From Deltaproteobacteria bacterium (lineage in GTDB: Bacteria > Desulfobacterota > DSM-4660 > Desulfatiglandales > Desulfatiglandaceae): a stretch of 10,447 bases of DNA. Made by a program: the position numbers and the translations under genes. The stretch is taken from assembly GCA_003646995.1 (NCBI GenBank), contig QMLZ01000087.1, forward strand, positions 1 to 10,447, written 5' to 3'. Under the pieces are notes generated by a model. It ran no database searches, was not told where the DNA came from, and was given only the letters and a program-made list of their open reading frames with translations. Positions 6,086 to 10,447 of the stretch are shown here, one piece after another. Each line of letters opens with the position of its first letter. The stretch's first letter is position 1.

Positions 6086-6114
6086 TTGATAGCAGAATAG
6101 CTATCCATAGTCAA
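6086..6114 (-). promoter_or_regulatory. Promoter of the MoeA-like gene with embedded dyad (candidate operator)
   Basis: On the minus strand, TTGACT (6114-6109), a 17-nt spacer and TATCAA (6091-6086) make a plausible sigma70 promoter. It would start near 6079, about 40 nt before the ATG at 6039. A perfect dyad GATAGC-N6-GCTATC (6105-6088) fills the spacer and part of the -10 box, where a bound repressor would block polymerase. The regulator is unknown; PadR encoded downstream is one candidate. Confidence 0.5.
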
Positions 6115-6145
6115 AAAAATTCCGCATCCTATCTAGAATGCGGAA
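6113..6145 (-). terminator. Intrinsic terminator of the RHH-TPR unit
   Basis: On the minus strand TTCCGCAT (6145-6138) pairs with ATGCGGAA (6127-6120) across a 10-nt loop and is followed at once by seven T (6119-6113). It lies 31 nt past the TPR gene stop. The 8-bp stem plus U-run is a classic Rho-independent terminator and separates this unit from the MoeA-like gene. Confidence 0.88.
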
Positions 6146-6175
6146 CATTAGCTTTGAGTTAAACTGTTACAGGCT

Positions 6176-7600
6176 CTAGCCCTCCACGCGCTCCAGAAAC
6201 TCAACCCCTCTGGTCTCACCCAGTTCAGCAGCTCTCTCCCAGTCCCGCCTTGCCATTTCCTTGTCACCAGTCTTCCACAACAAAAAGCCCCTTATCACAA
6301 GGGACTTGGCATCCTCTAGACCAAGGGCAAGGGCCCTATTGTAATCCTCTAGAGCCTCTTGCAATAGCCCTTCTCTCGCGTGCGCCAGCCCCCTATTATG
6401 GTAAAACAGCGGTATGTCTGGGTTCAGCCCAATCGCCTTCGAATAGCTTTCGACCGCCTCCCTGTAGCGACCCATCTTCAGGAGGCAGTTTCCAGTATTG
6501 TAATGAAGCCAAGGGTCATCTTGCAGCCCTTGTGCTGCCTTCAAGTAGTCGCTGTGGGCTTCTTCATATCGCCCCATCTTACCAAGGGTGGTCCCCCTCA
6601 GGAAATAGGCGTTCATATCTTCGGGCCTGAGATTAACGAGCCTGTCAAAGTCCTCAAGTGCGCGCTCATAGTCGCCCACGTATCGCAGGTAAGTAACCCC
6701 TCTGTTCCGGTAGGCATCAGCATAACTTTCCTCAAGTTCCAGGGCTCTACTGTAATCTTCAATGCCCTCCTCGATTTGCCCCATCTTTACCTTGCTGCTC
6801 GCCCTGTTATGATAGGCAACCGCGCTGAATGGATCAAGCTCGATGGCCCTATTGTAATCGGCAACTGCTTTTTCATAGTCCCCCAAATAAAAGTGGGCCG
6901 CCCCCCGGTACAAGAGCGCCTCCACTTCCTGCTTGTGCTGCTCTATCAACGAGGTGTAGATCTCTATGGCTCCATGGTAGTCCCTCAGGGAAAACAGTTC
7001 TTTGGCCTTTTTGAAGGATTCCTTGATCTCTTCATGCTCTTCGGCTGGCTCTTCCCCGGCCCCTTCTCCTATTACAGCCTTAATCTTTGCCAGTTTTACT
7101 TCCTGCTCAAGTCTCTGAACCTCTTTCAACGCCTCTTCGGCCTGCAATCTCGCCTTGTTCAATTGCTCAATCTTGTCGTCGAGTTCTTGAACCAGATTCA
7201 CGGCCTTGGAAATTTCCTCGGGATCTGCCACGAGGCGAGCCTTGAGATAGTATGTTCGGCCTTCGAGTTTTTCTTCAAGGATCTCCCTTGTCATAAGTTC
7301 CTTTGCCACACTGAACAGATCATTCTCATCCAGGTTCTTTGAGCCGGTGGGAGCCTCGATCTTTATAAACTGGGCCAATTCTTCCATGGCCAACTTGTCC
7401 ACGTTTGATAAGGCCGCAGTACGATATGATTCGATCCCGGCATATCCAAGGTCGGGTATTCTGTGTTCCTTTTGAAATGTGAACGTTCCCGCTAAGGAAG
7501 ATCTACCGGTGATGAGGTACAGGGCAACGTTTGCGAGAATCCTATGATAGTCACCACCATGACCGAACGTGGCCTCTGGGTTGGGTATGTGGTCAACCAT
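6176..7600 (-). CDS. TPR-repeat protein with an N-terminal LPP20/FlgT-like region
   Basis: This 474-residue protein has three parts. Residues about 15-128 form a mixed domain (ESYRTAALSNVDKLAMEELA, then YYLKARLVADPEEI) that faintly resembles the LPP20/FlgT-N type of secreted protein, but no signal peptide is visible. Residues about 129-175 are a charged coiled coil. Residues about 194-474 are eight consecutive tetratricopeptide repeats of about 34 residues (for example YRGAAHFYLGDYEKAVADYNRAIELDP), which usually form a protein-binding scaffold. No enzyme domain is seen, and the partner is unknown. The ATG at 7600 follows AAGGAG with a rather long 10-nt spacing. It lies 57 nt after the RHH gene stop, in the same frame, and the pair ends at the terminator at 6113-6145. 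The product could be cytoplasmic or periplasm-facing, which I cannot settle. Confidence 0.85.
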   Translation of the reverse strand: MVDHIPNPEATFGHGGDYHRILANVALYLITGRSSLAGTFTFQKEHRIPDLGYAGIESYRTAALSNVDKLAMEELAQFIKIEAPTGSKNLDENDLFSVAKELMTREILEEKLEGRTYYLKARLVADPEEISKAVNLVQELDDKIEQLNKARLQAEEALKEVQRLEQEVKLAKIKAVIGEGAGEEPAEEHEEIKESFKKAKELFSLRDYHGAIEIYTSLIEQHKQEVEALLYRGAAHFYLGDYEKAVADYNRAIELDPFSAVAYHNRASSKVKMGQIEEGIEDYSRALELEESYADAYRNRGVTYLRYVGDYERALEDFDRLVNLRPEDMNAYFLRGTTLGKMGRYEEAHSDYLKAAQGLQDDPWLHYNTGNCLLKMGRYREAVESYSKAIGLNPDIPLFYHNRGLAHAREGLLQEALEDYNRALALGLEDAKSLVIRGFLLWKTGDKEMARRDWERAAELGETRGVEFLERVEG

Positions 7601-7657
7601 CTGCTCACATCTCCTTGTCGTTCGGTAAAAAGACTTGCAAAAGGGTGTCTTGGCACT

Positions 7658-7885
7658 TCATTTGGCCCGGCCTTTCCTTCTCGTGCCTGGGTTGTCCCCG
7701 GCTACGGGTTTGCCTGTTAGGTTATCTGATCCTGCAGGGTGGAACCCGACCCCGTATTTCACCAGCAGATCAAGCATGGCCTCTTCGAGCACGTCATTAA
7801 TCGGCCGCTCCAGGTCAATGGCCAATTTCTTGAACTCTTTTAGGAGATCGTTCCTGACTTGCGTTGAAAACATCTTCTTTTTCAT
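7658..7885 (-). CDS. Ribbon-helix-helix (CopG/antitoxin-like) DNA-binding protein
   Basis: This 75-residue protein starts with the ribbon-helix-helix pattern: a short strand KKMFSTQVRND, helix 1 LLKEFKKLAIDLE, the turn RPIND and helix 2 VLEEAMLDLLVKYG. RHH proteins dimerise and bind operator DNA, and many are antitoxins. The tail from residue 47 (GFHPAGSDNLTGKPVAGDN) is Gly/Pro-rich and probably disordered; in a type II antitoxin such a tail can bind a toxin. No toxin gene is adjacent, as the next gene is the TPR protein. The ATG at 7885 has no ribosome binding site. A promoter placed almost on top of it suggests a leaderless transcript. It may regulate its own AT-rich promoter region, but this is inference. 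Confidence 0.8.
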   Translation of the reverse strand: MKKKMFSTQVRNDLLKEFKKLAIDLERPINDVLEEAMLDLLVKYGVGFHPAGSDNLTGKPVAGDNPGTRRKGRAK

Positions 7886-7893
7886 GGCTTGAT

Positions 7894-7922
7894 TTCATAA
7901 CATACATAAAAAAAGATGTCAA
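7894..7922 (-). promoter_or_regulatory. Promoter of the RHH-TPR unit (possibly leaderless)
   Basis: Minus-strand TTGACA (7922-7917), a 17-nt spacer and TATGAA (7899-7894) form a promoter whose start would fall near 7887, only about 2 nt before the ATG at 7885. This fits the absence of a Shine-Dalgarno site before the RHH gene. Confidence 0.5.
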
Positions 7923-8020
7923 TATATTTTTTTTATCATTTTCTCTTGATTACTCGTTTATTTGCTATTTCTATTTATTTAAATTTCTTTTCTCATTGGA
8001 ATTAAATAATTTGACATCTT
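7913..8020. repeat. 10-bp inverted repeat spanning the divergent promoters
   Basis: AAGATGTCAA (7913-7922) and TTGACATCTT (8011-8020) are exact inverted copies 88 nt apart, each including the -35 box of one divergent promoter. The segment between is very AT-rich (about 7921-8010). It could be a shared binding site for the RHH protein, or simply two consensus -35 boxes with chance matches next to them. Confidence 0.5.
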
Positions 8021-8039
8021 GATATAAAGATAATTTGAT
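8011..8039 (+). promoter_or_regulatory. Candidate promoter of the NRDE gene
   Basis: TTGACA (8011-8016) is a perfect -35 box. With a 17-nt spacer the -10 would be TTTGAT (8034-8039), a 4 of 6 match. The leader to the ATG at 8141 would be about 95 nt. I saw no gene or clear riboswitch in 8046-8128. Confidence 0.45.
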
Positions 8040-8140
8040 AAAACATCCTATCACTGTCACCGAGTCAATGTTTAACCGTACTCTCCCATTGCAAATTCAG
8101 AGGAAAAAGCGGTAAGCTATATATATTTAAGGAGACGAAT

Positions 8141-8920
8141 ATGTGCCTTCTGGTCTTCGCATATAAATTCCACCGCGACTATCCCCTGGTGCTTGTAGCC
8201 AACCGCGATGAGTATTATGACAGGCCTACTGCGCCTGCCCGGTTCTGGGAGGACTTTCCCCATCTTCTGGCGGGAAAAGACCTAAAAGGTGGAGGTACGT
8301 GGCTCGGTGTCACCAGAAGCGGCCGTATTGCCGCTATAACAAACTATCGTGACCCAAGGAATCAAAAAACGGGAGCGCCTTCCCGGGGTATGCTTGTGAG
8401 GGATTTTTTGGTTGGAGGACAAACCCCTCTTGAATACCTTGAGTCTTTGGCGCAGAGAGCGGATCAATACAACGGGTTTAATCTGATTGTGGGAGACAAG
8501 GAAGGCCTTTACTGGTACTCTAACAGGGGCCCGGGGATAAGAGGCCTGGAACCTGGAATACACGGGCTCAGCAACCACCTCCTGGATACTCCCTGGCCCA
8601 AGGTCGTGAGAGCAAAGGAGGCGCTCTTGGATCTTCTTAGTGGTGACCGCTTCCCTGCCGATGAAGAGTTTTTCAAGCTTTTGTTAGACCAAACCAGACC
8701 CCGCGACTCGGAGCTCCCCGATACCGGAGTTGGTCTTGAATGGGAAAGAATACTTTCGCCCATTTTCATAACCAGCCCGGTGTACGGTACAAGGTCTTCC
8801 ACCTTGGTATTCATGCATGCAAATGGAAAGGTACGGTTCGTAGAAAGGTCCCACGACAAAGAGGCACCCAATCCCAGGGTGAGAGAGTTCAGTTTCACTC
8901 TCGACCAAGGATTTATCTAG
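8141..8920 (+). CDS. NRDE (TANGO2-like) family protein
   Basis: This 259-residue protein belongs to the NRDE/TANGO2 family, named for the Asn-Arg-Asp-Glu motif seen here at residues 21-24. The start MCLLVFAY places Cys at position 2. This resembles the N-terminal nucleophile of Ntn-hydrolase-like proteins once Met is removed. Other family signatures are RPTAPARFW (28-36), GKDLKGGGTWLGVTRSGRIAA (45-65) and the TNYRDP turn, with GLSNHLLDTPWPKV in the middle. TANGO2 homologues have been linked to haem and lipid handling, but the bacterial reaction is not settled. The start is fixed by AAGGAGA ending 5 nt before the ATG. It is probably transcribed alone from the AT-rich divergent region and converges on the phosphomutase gene. 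Confidence 0.93.
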   Translation: MCLLVFAYKFHRDYPLVLVANRDEYYDRPTAPARFWEDFPHLLAGKDLKGGGTWLGVTRSGRIAAITNYRDPRNQKTGAPSRGMLVRDFLVGGQTPLEYLESLAQRADQYNGFNLIVGDKEGLYWYSNRGPGIRGLEPGIHGLSNHLLDTPWPKVVRAKEALLDLLSGDRFPADEEFFKLLLDQTRPRDSELPDTGVGLEWERILSPIFITSPVYGTRSSTLVFMHANGKVRFVERSHDKEAPNPRVREFSFTLDQGFI

Positions 8921-8964
8921 TCATCCTGGCCCTGAAATAATCACCGAAAATGAGTAGAATGCTT

Positions 8965-9014
8965 TTTTCATGAGGGGGTTGCTACACCCCTGTCCCTCAG
9001 CTTGCTCATGAAAA
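8965..9014. repeat. Nested inverted repeats at the NRDE/phosphomutase convergence
   Basis: TTTTCATGAG (8965-8974) is an exact inverted match to CTCATGAAAA (9005-9014). Inside it a second hairpin pairs GGGGT (8975-8979) with ACCCC (8986-8990). The element covers the last 16 codons of the phosphomutase gene and lies 44 nt after the NRDE stop. It lacks a clean T-run on either strand, so it is a possible transcription barrier rather than a standard terminator. Confidence 0.35.
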
Positions 9015-10329
9015 GATTTTCTATCTCCTCGAGCCTTTCCTTTGACTTTGCCTCAAATCTCAAGACCAGCACGGGCTGCGTGTTCGAGGCCCTGATGAGC
9101 CCCCATCCATCCCCAAACAGCACCCTGGCCCCATCAACATCGATCACCTTGTAATCCTTCTTGAACTCCTCTGCCAGCTCGGCCACCACCTGGAACTTCT
9201 TGTCCTCCGGACAATCAATCCTTATCTCCGGGGTGTTAACCATCTCCGGCACACCTTCGAGGAGATCCCCGACTGACTTGTCCGTATTGGACAAGATTTC
9301 CAACAACCTGGCTCCGGCATAAATGGCATCATCGTACCCAAAATACCTTTCAGCAAAGAACAGGTGACCGCTCATCTCGCCGGCCAGCAGCGCACCTTCC
9401 TCTTTCATCTTGTTCTTTATGAGGGAGTGACCGGTCTTCCACATTATGGGCTGGCCCCCGTTTTTTTCTATGTCATCATACAGCACCTGGGAGCACTTCA
9501 CTTCGCCAATGATCTTCGCTCCTGGATACCGTTTAAGGAGATCGCGGGAAAAAATGATCATCAACTGGTCTCCCCAGATTATCCTTCCCTCGCTGTCAAT
9601 AACCCCGATGCGGTCGGCATCCCCGTCAAAACCTATGCCTACGTCCGCACCTGTTTCCTTTACCTTGGAAGTCAACGCCTTAAGGTTTTCCGGTATTGTG
9701 GGATCTGGGTGGTGGTTTGGGAATCGGCCGTCAGGCTCGCCGAACAGTGACACCACCTCGAAACCCAACCCTTTGTAAAGGGGTTCTGCAACGGGCCCTG
9801 CCACCCCGTTTCCCGAATCAATTACCACTTTTCTCTTGTGTTCGCCCACCCGGATGGTTTTATTAACGTAATCAATGTACGGACTTACTACGTCGGCCTG
9901 CTCCATCCGTCCCTGGCCATCTGCAAAGGAACCGGATTCAGCGATCTTCCTTATCTCCTGGATCTCAGACCCATAAATACTGGCATGACCCAGGCACACC
10001 TTGAAACCATTGAACTCCGGGGGATTGTGACTCCCCGTAATCTGTACCCCTCCTTCTACATCCAGGTGGTGAAGGGAAAAATAGAGCAATGGCGTTGGCA
10101 CCATGCCTATGTCAATAATTTCCATACCGGTACTCATCAAGCCATCAGCAAGTCCTTCAAACAGGGAAGGTGAACTTAGCCTGCAATCCCTCCCAAGAGA
10201 GATCCTTTTCACGCCTTTCTGATTATAATAGGTGCCCATGGCAAGGCCTAGTTGCCTGACGGTTTCCTCGTTCAATTCCTCCGGAACTATCCCCCTGATG
10301 TCATATTCTCGAAAGATGTGCGCTTTCAT
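8968..10329 (-). CDS. Phosphomannomutase/phosphoglucomutase
   Basis: This 453-residue alpha-D-phosphohexomutase interconverts 6-phospho and 1-phospho sugars (mannose or glucose), feeding GDP-mannose or UDP-glucose for surface polysaccharide. All four active-site loops are visible. These are the phosphoserine loop TGSHNP (98-103, Ser100), the metal-binding loop DGDAD (235-239), the sugar-specificity loop GEMSGH (317-322) and the phosphate-binding loop RASNTQP (413-419). The GEMSGH loop is the form found in dual PMM/PGM enzymes such as AlgC. Length is normal. The ATG at 10329 follows AAAGGAG and overlaps the upstream guanylyltransferase stop by 4 nt (ATGA), so the two are translationally coupled. 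Together they take mannose-6-phosphate to GDP-mannose. Confidence 0.96.
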   Translation of the reverse strand: MKAHIFREYDIRGIVPEELNEETVRQLGLAMGTYYNQKGVKRISLGRDCRLSSPSLFEGLADGLMSTGMEIIDIGMVPTPLLYFSLHHLDVEGGVQITGSHNPPEFNGFKVCLGHASIYGSEIQEIRKIAESGSFADGQGRMEQADVVSPYIDYVNKTIRVGEHKRKVVIDSGNGVAGPVAEPLYKGLGFEVVSLFGEPDGRFPNHHPDPTIPENLKALTSKVKETGADVGIGFDGDADRIGVIDSEGRIIWGDQLMIIFSRDLLKRYPGAKIIGEVKCSQVLYDDIEKNGGQPIMWKTGHSLIKNKMKEEGALLAGEMSGHLFFAERYFGYDDAIYAGARLLEILSNTDKSVGDLLEGVPEMVNTPEIRIDCPEDKKFQVVAELAEEFKKDYKVIDVDGARVLFGDGWGLIRASNTQPVLVLRFEAKSKERLEEIENLFMSKLRDRGVATPS

Positions 10330-10447
10330 AGCAGATTCTCCTTTCCTGACTCCTTTAGTGCATCCACAATCTTCCTGATGTCTTGGGCGCGGTCCAGGTC
10401 CGCCACCAAGATGCTATCATCAGTGTCCACAATAAGGCAGCGCTCCA
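10326..10447 (-). CDS. manC: C-terminal end of mannose-1-phosphate guanylyltransferase (partial)
   Basis: The last 39 residues of a minus-strand gene enter from the right edge. The sequence ERCLIVDTDDSILVADLDRA then QDIRKIVDALKE is characteristic of the end of the ManC-type GDP-mannose pyrophosphorylase catalytic domain (cf. the xxLVxDxxDSLLVxxxDRAQDV pattern). It ends shortly after that, without the extra cupin isomerase domain of bifunctional ManC enzymes. Its TGA overlaps the phosphomutase ATG, and pathway logic (mannose-1-phosphate to GDP-mannose) supports the call. The rest of the gene lies outside the window. Related sugar nucleotidyltransferases are an alternative but fit less well. 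Confidence 0.8.
   Translation of the reverse strand, partial: ERCLIVDTDDSILVADLDRAQDIRKIVDALKESGKENLL

Noticed and set aside
6380..7342. Long plus-strand ORF (320 codons) opposite the TPR gene
   Set aside because: It mirrors the repeat and codon bias of the TPR gene, starts without a ribosome binding site and has no recognisable domain.
7600..7660. In-frame TGA joining the RHH and TPR frames (19 open codons between them), a possible readthrough or Sec fusion
   Set aside because: Same frame and 19 stop-free codons are not unusual by chance. The linker looks non-conserved, and AAGGAG lies before the TPR ATG, so separate genes are simpler.
7648..7664. Sigma54-like TGGCAC...TTGG sequence on the plus strand
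   Set aside because: The -12 element is GG rather than GC, it lies in the coding end of the RHH gene, and no plus-strand gene follows.

Overview
The window looks like a chromosomal segment of a Gram-negative anaerobe, most likely a Desulfobacterota (deltaproteobacterial) lineage. This is inferred from the ftsE-ftsX cell-division block, a MoeA-like protein with a Cys-rich tail, a selenium-linked gene pair and the style of the spacer repeats. No rRNA marker is present, so the taxonomic call is an inference. I saw no rRNA, tRNA, CRISPR array, transposase or phage gene.

Layout. Positions 1-2012 (minus strand) hold a cell-envelope/division operon read right to left: a small coiled-coil protein, ftsE, ftsX, and the start of a membrane-targeted protein cut by the window edge. 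A plus-strand metallo-beta-lactamase-fold hydrolase (2264-2923) has its own good sigma70-type promoter. A repeat-rich spacer (2924-3157) then leads to a LysR-type regulator (3159-4091).

The most interesting locus comes directly after the regulator. At 4101-4325 there is a 74-codon TusA/SirA-like gene that an ordinary ORF caller misses, because codon 15 is an in-frame TGA. It has a strong ribosome binding site, aligns with TusA across the TGA, and carries a bacterial SECIS-like hairpin at the expected distance downstream. I interpret it as a selenoprotein with a Cys-Sec pair at the catalytic site. It overlaps by 4 nt, tail to tail, a PadR-family regulator (4322-4855, minus). Upstream of padR on the same strand lies a MoeA-like molybdopterin-binding protein (4975-6039) with a C-terminal four-cysteine cluster. 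Its promoter contains a perfect dyad that may be an operator. LysR, the TusA-like selenoprotein, PadR and the MoeA-like protein could form a selenium/molybdenum cofactor module; that functional link is inference.

Further right, a ribbon-helix-helix protein and an 8-TPR-repeat protein form a two-gene minus-strand unit (7885 to 6176), ending in a clear intrinsic terminator. An AT-rich divergent promoter region (7886-8140) separates it from a TANGO2/NRDE-family protein (8141-8920). The right end (8968-10447, minus) is a GDP-mannose precursor operon: the tail of mannose-1-phosphate guanylyltransferase overlaps by 4 nt a complete phosphomannomutase/phosphoglucomutase.
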